Shown one piece after another: positions 23,801 through 34,472 of a stretch of DNA of 64,000 nucleotides. The first letter of the stretch is position 1. Every line of letters begins with the position of its first letter. The notes under the pieces are model-generated. The model was not told the origin of the DNA, searched no databases, and saw nothing but the letters and a program-made list of their open reading frames with translations. The position numbers and the translations under genes were made by a program. Location: assembly GCA_025331125.1 (NCBI GenBank), contig JAOALB010000011.1, positions 1 through 64,000 of the forward strand, in the 5' to 3' direction. The stretch comes from Mycogone perniciosa (Eukaryota > Ascomycota > Sordariomycetes > Hypocreales > Hypocreaceae).

Positions 23801-24487
23801 TTAGCGTGTCGGCTTTGGGGACGGCGTGGAGCGCTGGACGAGTTTGAGTGTAGATCCATTGACTGTTGTTGCGGAGGAGGCACTGGCAAGAAGGCTTCCT
23901 AGGAGTTGGACGCCTGGGGAATATGTGAGCCGGCCATTTGTGCTCTGATATGTAGGGCCCTTCCGTCCCACCTCAGAGGGGTACTCTCGTATAAAATCGA
24001 CGTTATCCCAGCTCGGAACCGTGACGCTCTGATTCATCACTTTCGATACCTCCACAGGCGTTAACGCCGCCGCCCAAATACCTCTCAAAAGCGCCGAAAG
24101 CAGATAAAAGATGAACGCAGGGAGTGCATAGGTTAATAGAAGCTCTCAATATATCCTGGGTACCATGACATCCATCCACGCACGAAGGGCGTCCATCGTC
24201 ATCGATCGCTGTCGTGCAAGCGAGTGCCTAACGCCATAATTGATAAGGCGGCAGAGGATAAGGACTTGACCAGCCGAGAGCAGAGTAGCGAGCACCTGAA
24301 CAGCAAACTGGACAGGAAATCGGTAGACAGCGATAAAAGAGACGGGGCTGGAGAAGCGGATAGAGCTGATGGGAAAATGTAGGAGAACGGAGGTGAGAAG
24401 CGTGGTAGGGATGAGGATGAGGAAGTTATTGTGAGTGGAGAGGAACAGGGAAGCAAAACATGATTCATGCCTCTTGACTGCAGACAT
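23801..24487 (-). pseudogene. Remnant of a large fungal multi-pass membrane protein gene
   Basis: From ATG 24487 one frame reads hydrophobic protein to about 24149, meets a TGA at 24148-24146, and continues in the same frame without any shift (ELLLTYALPAFIFYLLSALL, then RGIWAAALTPVEVSKVMNQ). It goes on through TYQSTNGRLTYSPGVQLLG and ASASSATTVNG before frame is lost near 23801. These segments match, from memory, a large uncharacterised fungal family of multi-helix membrane proteins with conserved WAGALTP- and SSASSAT-like motifs. The in-frame stop could come from one C-to-T or G-to-A change. The rest of the expected protein (several hundred residues) is absent or scrambled. An intron hiding the stop is possible but less likely, because the frame is identical on both sides. 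Confidence 0.6.
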
Positions 24488-24559
24488 GGTCAGTGATTGT
24501 TTAACGCAGGGCAGGGGCAATTTAATTGCTCTGGTTAATCTGAAGCCCCTCTGTGCCAA

Positions 24560-25603
24560 TGGAAGTGAAGACTGGATGCGTCAACGAAGAGATGCGCAAC
24601 ATATTTTTCATGGAAGAGAGACCAGACGACAGGCGGCTACGTTCCATTATGTACTGGAAGAAAGAGGGTACTAATACTACCCATAAGAAATACAATTATG
24701 CATCACTGCTGCTCGTACCCCTGACAGGCTCGCCGCGCTTAACACCCCTACGATCTTGGAGGTCTGATTCGTCGCACCAATCACATTTTATGACGAACCG
24801 CTGCAACGGTTCGGGCCGTTGCCACGAATACTAAACCACTAGGGTTGCCCGTAGTTTTGGCGTCGTCTATTGGCCGATCATCCAAACCCTTACGCTCTGT
24901 GTTTGCTCCTGTTTTAGCATTAACAAGGCAGAATCCATCGGGTGGGTGAGTACTCTAGCTGTACGGAGTATTCCCTGTATGTTATGGGCAAATAATTGTC
25001 ACTGAGGCAGCCTTGCCGCAAATACTCAATGCGCATCATTTGCAGCTGATAGACAGAATCTATAAAGTTCTGAACGACCCTGTGAAGCACCAGAATCCCC
25101 AAACGCATCACGCTAGCCATCAATGTCATAGAGCAGCCGTAACACAACGCAACTCTTGCAGTGTAAAATAGAAGCCCTTTCCTACTGATCTTTCTTCTTC
25201 TATTTCTCCTAGGACTAAGCGCGAGAGGTAAATAGAGCAAACTTTGTACGGCTTAGCTGTTCGGTCGCGTTTGACTTGGCGGCTACAGGGTGAGGGACTT
25301 GGCTCAACAAATGTGCAGCTTGCGCGAACCGGGCGAACCGTTCCATAGTACGGAATAGCAATACTACTACTATTCCGAAGAATGTTTTGGCAGACGCCTT
25401 AGATAATATTCACTAATCACAAGTATTGACAGAGGGGTTATCATGTTTAAAGTGGCAATTCGGGAGGTTCAAGACTGGGTCTTGGCTGTTAGCCCAGCCC
25501 AGGAGATGGATCCTGCCTCGTAATCCATTATATTTATTTAAGATCGGTAGCTGGCACGTAGCATCTTCAAAATCAAGCCTACTCAGCGTTGCGGTTGAAC
25601 AAG
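24560..25603. other. Intergenic region upstream of cytochrome b5 reductase
   Basis: No gene is seen. One near copy of the dispersed motif lies at 24961-24970. Short open frames lack domains. Confidence 0.45.
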
Positions 25604-26611
25604 ATGAGCTTCCAAACTCTCCGCAAAATAATGCCAGCAATCCTACTGGGTACCATCGCAACTGGAGCTGTCGCCATGAGAGTTGCTTTCAAATTTCTCA
25701 TCCAAGATGTCCGAGCTGATTCCCCTTCAACACCAGTCAAGCTGTTTGGCAGCGGCCTAGCATTCTTCTCGTTGCCGTTGGAAAGCACCGAAATGGTCAA
25801 TCACAACACCAAACGTCTCCGATTTCACTTTGCTGATAGGGAAGCCATCAGTGGACTACCGCCTACCTGTGAATCTACTATATTTACCTGTGAAAAGATG
25901 TTGGAAGCTGACATATTTCTCTAGCTGCGGTATTAACCATGTCCTGGCCTAAAGGAGGAGCTCTTCCCACCGCAAGGCCTTACACGCCGATTACCAGCTC
26001 AAGTAAGTGCCATCAACACAAAAGGTTTGGCCCAAAAGTATTACATCCTGACCTAGAATACAGACGAGCCTGGGCATTTGGATTTGCTTGTGAAGAAATA
26101 TCCAGATGGCAGGTTTAGTAGTCATCTGCATTCCCTCAAGCCAGGAGATTCCCTCTTCTTCCTTGCTTCAATGGGCGGTCACCTATGGAAGCCAAACAGT
26201 TTTCCCCATGTCACACTCATCGCTGGCGGTGCAGGAATCACTCCAATCTACCAGCTAGCGCAGGGCATACTGCGTAACCCAGAAGACAAGACTGCTGTAA
26301 CAGTCATTTTCGGCGTGAACAACGACAAGGACGTCCTTCTGCAGAAGGAGCTTAATGAATACGAACACAGCTTCCCGGGACGTTTCAAGGTCGTATATGT
26401 TGTGAGCAACCCGGATGAGGGCTCGCCACATAGAAGGGGCCATGTGACAAAGGAGTTGTTGGAGGAGGTCACACCATTGCCGAAGGGCAGGGAGACGATG
26501 GCTTTTATTAGCGGACCACCTCCAATGGAGGCAGCTCTCGTGGGTAGCAGGAAAACCCCGGGAATATTACAGCAACTGGGTTATCGGAAAGACCAAATCC
26601 ATACATTTTAG
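25604..26611 (+). CDS. NADH-cytochrome b5 reductase
   Basis: Three exons, 25604-25868, 25925-26002 and 26064-26611, 296 residues. It passes electrons from NADH through FAD to cytochrome b5 for sterol and fatty-acid desaturation or ascorbyl-radical recycling. An N-terminal hydrophobic anchor (IMPAILLGTIATGAVAM) puts it on ER or outer mitochondrial membrane, like Mcr1 or Cbr1. The FAD-binding motif ARPYTPIT and the NADH site GGAGITPIYQLAQGI are intact. Two deviations stand out: the usual Cys of CGPPPM is Ser (ISGPPPM), and the GKMS-type loop reads GRFSSH. The 56-bp intron ends just before SAVLTMSW, restoring the conserved sequence. It may be a divergent paralogue. It is convergent with glutathione reductase, 217 bp apart. 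Confidence 0.9.
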
Positions 26612-26828
26612 AATCTGTACGAGTATCATGAAGTCGATTCTCCCAGATGAAGGACTGAGATAACCAGGTTGGAATCTCGGTTCACTGAGGGGTCCTCTAG
26701 ATACTGCATTCCAAGTATTATTAACAAGTCTCTACTCTTACCTATTGTCAATATCGAACTCAGTGGCGCTTTTACTATGCAAACACTATTTAATTATTCG
26801 AGTTTAGTATATATACAAGATGATCTGT

Positions 26829-28418
26829 CTATTTCAATGTAACCAACTCTTCAGCGCTTGTAGGGTGAATGGCAACGCAATTATCAAAATCCTCCTTCGT
26901 CGCACCCATCTTCACAGCGACGCCGAAACCCTGCAGCATCTCGCCGCTACCCTGACCCATGATATGCAGACCGACGACTCTCTCCTCCGGACCAGTGACA
27001 ATCAGCTTATAGTTGGTGGGACCCTTCTGCTCGGGGTCCATCATGGCGTAGTACATGGCCGTGAATCCCGTCTTGTAGATTGTGATGTTGTCCTTGCCGT
27101 ACTTCTCAATAGCCTGGGGTTCGGTGAGGCCAATGGAGCCAATCTCGGGATGCGCAAAGACGACGGAGGGGATGTTGCTGTAGTCGAGCTTGCGGGTTGA
27201 GAACTCAGCGGGGCCAAAGAGTCGCTGGGAGAGGCGTCGGCCAGCGGCAATGGCAACGGGTGTCAGTTCGACCTGTCCGGTAACATCGCCAAGGGCGTAA
27301 ATGTTGTCGACGTTGGTGTTTTGGTAGTCATCCACGACGATGTGGCCGTTGCCATTCAGCTTGACACCAGCCTCCTCCAGGCCAATGCCGCGAGTCTCCG
27401 GGGTTCGGCCAATGGCCCAAATGAGGTGGTCAACGTCCGTCACAGTGGTCTCGTTGCCACTGCCATCCTTGTAAGTAACGGAGAGCTTGCCATTTGCATC
27501 CTTCTCAATCTTGGTAGCCTGAGACTTCTTGTGTACATGAACACCCAAGCGCTCGTACTCCTTAGTAGCGGTCTCCTGGATCATGGGATCGAAGCTTCGG
27601 AGGAAAGTGTCTCCACGGATGAAGAGATGTGTCTCGGTGCCGAGCGTGTTGAACATGCCAGCAAACTCGACAGCAATGTATCCAGCACCGACAATGGCGA
27701 CCTTCTTGGGCTGCTTGTCAATGTCGAAGAAGCCGTCGCTGTTAATGCCCAGCTCGGCGCCAGGGATCGCAGGCGGGGGAGTCGGCTTGCCTCCGACGGC
27801 GACGAGGATTTTCTTCGCATTGACCAGAACCTTGGAGCCGTCATCGGCGGTCACCTCGACCTGGTTCTTGGATACCAAGCGAGCCCATCCGTGTAGGTAT
27901 TCGACTTTGTCGTTGGCAAGATTCCTCTCGTAGATGCCGTTCAATCGCTTGATGTAGGCGTCGCGCTTGGTCTTGAAGGTCGTCCAGTCGAAGGGCGCGG
28001 TCTCCTTGACGGAGAAGCCGTATGATTTTGCGTCGTGGATGGCCTCAGCGAGAGCAGCGGCGTTGTATGTAACCTTCTTGGGAACGCATCTAGAGACACG
28101 GTTTCGTTAGCGACTGGACTGGATCTACAGGCCAGATAGAGAAGGGAAGGGGATTGCATACCCAACATTGACACAGGTTCCTCCCAACCTCTTGTTCTCC
28201 ACGACGAGGGCCTTGACGCCGAACTTGGCACTGGCCATACGCGCAGAGCCGAGACCACCGCTGCCACCGCCGATGACGAGGTAGTCGGTTTCTTTGGTGA
28301 TGGGAGCCATTGTGCGAGCAGTTGTCGATAGATGGCGAGATATGGAAGCTATTCGCAGCGGGACAGCAGCTCTCAGGCTCAGCGATGATGTGCGAGCAAA
28401 GAGGGCGAATGGTTGCAT
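26829..28418 (-). CDS. glr1: Glutathione reductase
   Basis: Two exons, 28418-28162 and 28089-26829, 505 residues from the first ATG. It reduces glutathione disulfide with NADPH and FAD. The FAD-binding GGGSGG (residues 50-55), the redox pair C82-VNVG-C87, the second nucleotide motif GAGYIAVEFAGMF, and the C-terminal HPTSAEELVTL with the catalytic His are all present. Residues 1-36 are rich in Arg, Ser and Leu and poor in acids (LFARTSSLSLRAAVPLRIAS), like a mitochondrial presequence. A second ATG at 28310 (Met37, MAPITKETDY) begins the cytosolic-type protein. The first ATG has a pyrimidine at -3; the second has A at -3 and G at +4, so leaky scanning could give both forms, as known for yeast GLR1. 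Confidence 0.95.
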
Positions 28419-29902
28419 GAGCGAATGGGTGATGACGGGAGCTTCCCTTGTCGGCTTCTGCGTGTGGGTGTTTACCTTATATATTGTCCGCAGGAGGGGT
28501 TTTTAAGGTGTAGCGGGGGAGGGGATGACGTTTTCAGGCGTTTACTGAGCTCATTAGAGTGCTTATTGGTAGGAGTACTATACAGAGAGGAGCGGACGGA
28601 AGGTTTTGGCCGGTTGATTACGAGATGATACCGAGTCGCGCCCGGGGATGCCGAAAAAAAACACTCCGAGAGACTGATGAGAGGGCTGATTAATGTGTGA
28701 ATTTGGAATTGTTGTCGACTCCGTACGGAGGATCAACCAGCTGTTGAATCCGTGCATTGGTGTGTCAATACCTAAACCTTGGTGGTGTCGGTGCCGATCA
28801 GACCCAAATCTTTGTTTCCACGGATCTATGCGTGCATGCAATCTGCATATAGTTAAGCTATTGCTTCTCAAATGCCGTCTTTATTTGTCATCCTCTGAGT
28901 CCAGTGGTAATTTATTAAATACCTCGAAAATAGTATCTACTCTATAGACACATTGCTTATTCGAAACCACCCGAGTTTGATATCGATTGTTGGAGCAATG
29001 GTTTTGACGGAGGCGCATACGGAGTACGAAGTGCTATGGTCTGCCGTGGAAATTTGAAGAAAAACTGGGCACTACTAATGATAATTGATGCAAGTGATCA
29101 GGCGCACCTCTTAATTTGCAGAACCACAATTCTCGTGGGCGAGAGAACAACAATGAGGAAACGAATGAAACGAATTGGGCTCGCTGCTGCTACACCAGAG
29201 TACTGCAAACCTCAATGCAATCAGTCGCTCTCATGTGTAACGCCATGTCCCTTTTTTTTGGCAACTTGGGCCGCAAATGCGCCATCGAGAGGGTGGGAAA
29301 AAAAATCAACATACCATCTTGATTTATAGAGTGCAGAAATGCGAAGTCCATAGAAGCGCTTGGTTGGTGTTTGGAAGCTCGTATTGGCCATCGTTGGACA
29401 TTGTTATTGGCACAGTGACAGATAGTGGAGCCCGCACTGGAGCCAGCATTGCTGCTCAGTGACGCTTGACGCTAAAGCGGCAGCCAATTTGGGCGAGTCA
29501 CAGCTAACAGCTCTCCAACTGCCAGCCAACCAGCCACCGCGTGCTCGCCCACGCCCACCAAAGCAGCTAAGCACCTAAGCACCTCAGCACATTAGCACCT
29601 AAGCACCACCTAAGCACCTGACGACGACTGTTTGCTACCCCAACTTCAACCCAATATTGATCCCCCCGTCTGGTGTCCATTTTCCATCACCAGCAAAACC
29701 CGCTTGGCCTTGGGCCGTCAGTCTTGCGTATTGCGTGTCGCATCTCCACAGCCATTCCTCCGCTATCATCTCCTCCGAGCTCCGACCGAAAGCTTTTGCT
29801 GCCCTCAACGACCGACCCGTTTGACCGCAAACCTCCACCCTCTCCGCGAGAAACTCCACCTCCAACTCCAAGTCGACCGCTTCCCAGTGATTCCGTGCAA
29901 CA
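28419..29902. other. 1.5-kb intergenic region upstream of glr1 and ede1
   Basis: This divergent region carries both promoters. A copy of the dispersed motif core lies at 29018-29027. An octamer array of CTAAGCAC type is at 29561-29620. The final 270 bases before ede1 are rich in C and look like a leader. No gene is seen. Confidence 0.5.
29561..29620 (+). repeat. Short tandem octamer array (CTAAGCAC-like)
   Basis: About six imperfect copies of an 8-base unit, CTAAGCAC or CTCAGCAC, lie about 280-340 bases before the ede1 start. It could be a promoter or leader element or just slippage. Confidence 0.7.
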
Positions 29903-32900
29903 ATGTCGGCGGCCACTGGCGTTGAACCAGGTATGCCATCCCAAGCCTTCGCCTGTTGTGTCTATGCATTTGCGGTTCATCTAACGACCCCTTTCTAGGC
30001 GCCGTAAACCTCAACCTCACGCCCGAAGAGAAGCGCATTTACGGCCAGCTGTTTCGACAAGCTGATACCGATGGCGTCGGCGTCGTTACCGGCGAGGTGG
30101 CCGTCAAGTTTTTCGAGAAAACACGACTAGATTCCCGTGTGCTGGGAGAAGTTGGTCAACTCCCATCCACATATGCCATGTTGCCAGACTAACCGCTGTT
30201 GCTGTTGTAGATATGGCAAATTGCTGATAAGGAGAACCGCGGCTTCTTGACCCCAGCCGGCTTCGGCATCGTGCTCCGTCTAATTGGTCATGCTCAAGCT
30301 GCAAGAGAGCCTACGCCAGAGCTGGCTCTCCAGCCGGGCCCAATTCCTCGCTTCGAAGGCCTCTGGCCACCTACGTCTCCAATCCAGACACCTATCCAAC
30401 CACAGGTGTCAGGCGGTGCTATCCGGATCCCCCCGCTGACCCCTGACAAGGTCACGCAGTACGCGACCTTGTTCGAGCGTCAGAACCTGCAGGCAAATAT
30501 GCTACCCGGCGAGCAAGCTAGACAGATTTTCGACAAGTCCGGGCTACCCAATGAGACGCTTGGAAGGATATGGGGACTGGCCGATACTGAGCAGCGAGGC
30601 GCTCTGGCTCTTCCCGAGTTCATTATCGCTATGCACTTGCTCACCTCCATGAAGACCGGTACTCTGCGAGCATTGCCCAACGTCTTGCCGGCTGGCTTGT
30701 ACGAAGCGGCGACGCGCAGTTCGACGGCCGCACCAAGACAATCCCCAAGCAATACCGGCATAGCAGCGGCTATTCCTCGACAACTGAGTGGCTCTGCTCA
30801 GCAGCGAACCGGAAGTCCACTTGGTCGCCCTCCTATGGTCGCCCAGGCCACCGGCGCACCCTCCAACGATTGGGCCATCACCCCCGCTGACAAGGCCAGG
30901 TTCGACCAGATCTACGTAGACTTCGACAAGACTGGCAGGGGCTACATCACGGGCGAAGAAGCTGTGCCATTCCTGAGCCAGTCGAATCTCCCCGAGGACG
31001 CCCTCGCCCAGATTTGGGACCTTGCAGACTTCGGATCCCAAGGACGTCTGACGCGCGAGGGATTTGCGATTGCTATGTATTTGATCCGCCAGCAGCGTAG
31101 CAACCGGGCGACACCATTGCCTGCCACTTTGCCGGCCAATCTTATTCCTCCTAGCCTACGTAATCAGGCTCGTCCTGCTGCTGTTGCTGTTGCTACTGCT
31201 GCTCCCACTCCTCTTTCGGCATTTGATCCTCCTCCTAATAGTCAACCAGCCCCTCCGCCGCCAAAGTCTGCCCTCGAGGATCTGTTTGGTCTCGACTCTT
31301 CCACACCGAGCCCAGCGCCACCGGCCCCAACTCAGACAACTATGTCTACAGGAGGTTCGAATGCCAATGACCCATTTGCAGGTGGAACGAGTGCGTTACG
31401 CCCATCATCTCCTCCTGTCAAGCCGTCATCCCCAACCGGCAACTCCTTCAAGCCTTTTATACCCTCGTCCTCCTTTGGCCGCGGTTTGGCCGGACAACCA
31501 GAATCGGCTGCTCGATCTGCTTCGGAGGACCTCCTTGGTGATACAGATCCTGAGGCCAGTAAGAAAATTTCTGACGAAACTACGGAGCTTGCCAATCTCT
31601 CAAATCAGATTAGCTCTCTTGCAAAACAAACGCAAGATGTTCAGTCTAAGAGGGCTACGACTCAGAATGAGCTAGGTCAGACCAACTCTCAAAAGCAAAA
31701 CTTTGAGCAGCGTTTGGCACAGCTGAGACAGCTTTACGAGAAGGAGGCGCAAGACACGCAGGCTCTTGAAGAGCAGTTGAGAAACTCTCGCGCAGACACC
31801 AAGAGGCTCCAAGGTGAATGCATGACGCTGGAGGGACAATGCCGGGATGTTCAAACCCAGCACCAGCAAGTCTTGACCGCGCTCCAGGCCGACCAGCAGG
31901 AGAACACCAACTTGAGAGAGCGAATCCGTGTGGCCAATGCTGAGATTGCTCAGCTGAAGCCTCAGATTGAGAAGCTTAAGCTGGATGCCCGGCAGCAGAA
32001 AGGCCTTGTTGCCATTAACAAGAAGCAGCTGTCTACCACAGAGGGAGAACGCGAGAAGCTGAAGGCAGAAGCCGATGCGCTGGCTAAGAGCGCTGAGGAA
32101 ATCTCCCGCCAGGCCGAGACCGGCTCACCTGTGTCCACATCAGCACAGTTGGCCAGCCCCGCCCTCTCTACTGCCAGTGGAAACAACCCCTTTTTCAAGC
32201 GGAGCGCTAGCACGGATATCATGGGAGTGTTTGCGTCGCCGCCGGCCAGAAGTTTCTCAGATAGGTCCTTCGACGACTTGTTTGGTCCAGCAGCCCGTCC
32301 TAGCAGTTCGCATGGCACCCCCCCGCCCGTTTCGGCCTTCAAACAACAACATACAGGGCAGTCATCGGTTAGCGTTGGGTCATTCTCCAACATCTCTGGA
32401 CCACCTCCCAATATCAGCCGCCACTCAACCCTGAGTGCTGAAGCTCCAGCTCCGCCGGAGTCGCGACAAATCAGCTCCAGCTTTTTGCCTTTCTCCGAGC
32501 CCGCCGAGTCGCTATCTTCATCACGACAAGTTTCCCCCCCCACCTCCTCACGCGCTGAAGGTCCGGCGGCCGGGTCGTTTCCTTTCCCCGGCGTGACAAG
32601 CGCCGCGGAGGCTAAGACCCCAGAAACCACTACTTCTGGTGAGGACGTAGAGAAGCATGATAGTGCCAGCGCAACCCCTGTTCCTGCCACTCAAGGAGAA
32701 GGGTCCCAGAAGCCTTCAGACGGAGAGCTTCATCATACTGCAAGATCTAGTTCATTTGACAACACTGATCATGCCAAGGCCAAGGCGGATTTCGACAATG
32801 CATTTGCCGCCTTCACATCCGCCAAGACCACGAGCAGTACCGAAAAGGACCCAGCTTCAAGGTCTCCAGCCGCCTTTGACACAGAGTTCCCACCAATCTC

Positions 32901-33881
32901 AGAGCTCGAACGAGATGACTCCGAATCGGATAGTGAAGGTGCGGGCTTTGATGACGACTTTGCACCAGCATCGCCGGAAGCCAGGTCTAAAGACAAGCCG
33001 TCAGTGACGGAGTCTACGCCACAGCTTAACAAGGCAACCGTAGAAGCTTCTGAGCCGGCTGCTCCTTCGGTGCCCCCTAAGGAGCCAGTGGCTAGTCAGG
33101 AGTCAGAAGAGAAGAGGTAAGGAGCTATACCCCATCAGATATTGCTGCAGATTGCTCACATACACACTAGTCCTGAGCTGTCCTCTTCGCCTGCAACCAT
33201 AACCAACAATAACGCGACAGTCTCCCAGGCGTCGCACGCGGATGACATCTTTGGCTCCGGAACTTTGACTTCCACTGGCCAACCCGCAAAGGGGGCTTTT
33301 GATGATCTTGAAGATGACTTTGAGGGCCTAGAAGATGCCAAGGAGGGTTCGGCAGATGATGACTTTGCCAACATCTCTCGGTCCGGGCTAGATGATTATA
33401 ACCCAATGTTTGATAGCAGCCCGCCAGGCAGCCAAGCCAAGAGTGAGTCCACTGCTTTCGGCAACGAGAGCGGCTTCGACTTTATCTCTTCCAACTCCGT
33501 AGCGGGTGTCTCTAGCCCGTCAGGAAGTGGTCAACAGAAGGGCAATGAATCTCATGATTGGGATGCCATATTTGGCCTGGACTCAAGCAATACGGTGACT
33601 ATTGCTTCGCATAACAACAGTGCGAACAATGCAAAGGATGAGCATACCGACTCTCGGCCCACTCCCGGCCGCGCCCTCACAGAACAGGGAGAACACGACG
33701 ACCCGATCCTCAAGAACCTGACCAACATGGGATATGCTCGCCCTGTTGCCTTGGCTGCGCTGGAAAAGTATGATTACAACCTAGAGAGGGTCAGTTTCTT
33801 ATGATCTATATTCCAGTGCGCAAGGCAATGAAGCTAACGAACGACCTACAGGCCGCCAACCATCTAGCGAACCAGTCGTAG
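29903..33881 (+). CDS. ede1: Ede1-like endocytic EH-domain scaffold protein
   Basis: Five exons: 29903-29930, 29999-30150, 30211-33116, 33171-33789 and 33852-33881; about 1244 residues. Three EH domains are seen, at about residues 10-105 (LTPEEKRIYGQLFRQAD), 134-230 (LTPDKVTQYATLFERQ) and 277-370 (ITPADKARFDQIYVDFD). Each carries an EF-hand-like helix pair and the IW(Q/G/D)(I/L)AD signature. Pro-rich DNA follows, then a long coiled coil (about 510-690), Ser-rich acidic regions, and a C-terminal UBA domain (about 1205-1244, DPILKNLTNMGYARPVALAALEKYDYNLERAAN in two exons). Ede1/Eps15 proteins start clathrin-coated pits by binding NPF adaptors and ubiquitin. The final 30-bp exon completes the UBA helix (AANHLANQS). 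It is convergent with sec6. Confidence 0.93.
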
Positions 33882-34472
33882 AAAACACAACCGAGTATAT
33901 GATGAAGCGTGTTTGTTTCTTTCATTGAGTCTGGTTTTCCATGCTGCATGAACATAGCATACAGCATAGCAAAGTTTTTCGTCCGTTCATTTGGTTGCGA
34001 GGTTGGGAGCCTTGTGTTTTTTCGTTGTCAAGGAGAGTTGGGGTGTGTGGCGCCCCCTTGTCACCATCACATTCTGCTTTTTTTTAAAGGTCTTTAGGAG
34101 GCCAGCGCGAAATCATTCATTTATACGTTTTCCCATGTTAAGAGGGGTAGAGAGCGAAGTGTGTACTTGTTGGATGCAGTTGAGGTTAGTGGGGAGGTGG
34201 ATAGTAATCCATTGGGAGGAGATGAATATTTTTGTCGTGACACTCATTTGTTTTCCTCTTGTTGGTTTGTCCTGTGAAGATGTACTTGACTTGACTTGAC
34301 TCCTGCTCTCTCCTTTTGTTGTTTTCAAGGTAAACCATGTTATATCAAAGACGAATCGCTAATATGGCAAGTATGTAATCTAGTCATAACATTGAAAACT
34401 TCCCATCCTTTTGCTGTCCTTGACTCCTTAGACACATTGCCCCTTATCGTATGTTCCCACTTAACGTTGCTA
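33882..34472. other. Convergent 3' intergenic region between ede1 and sec6
   Basis: 591 bases, T-rich on the plus strand. A small CTTGACTTGACT duplication is seen near 34290-34302. No gene is recognised. Confidence 0.5.

Noticed and set aside
9810..24487. Possible secondary-metabolite gene cluster
   Set aside because: No polyketide, peptide or terpene synthase or tailoring set is present in the window.
27321..27896. 191-codon frame opposite glutathione reductase
   Set aside because: Antisense shadow of a conserved gene.
29561..29620. Possible CRISPR-like array
   Set aside because: Units are contiguous 8-mers without spacers in a eukaryotic genome.
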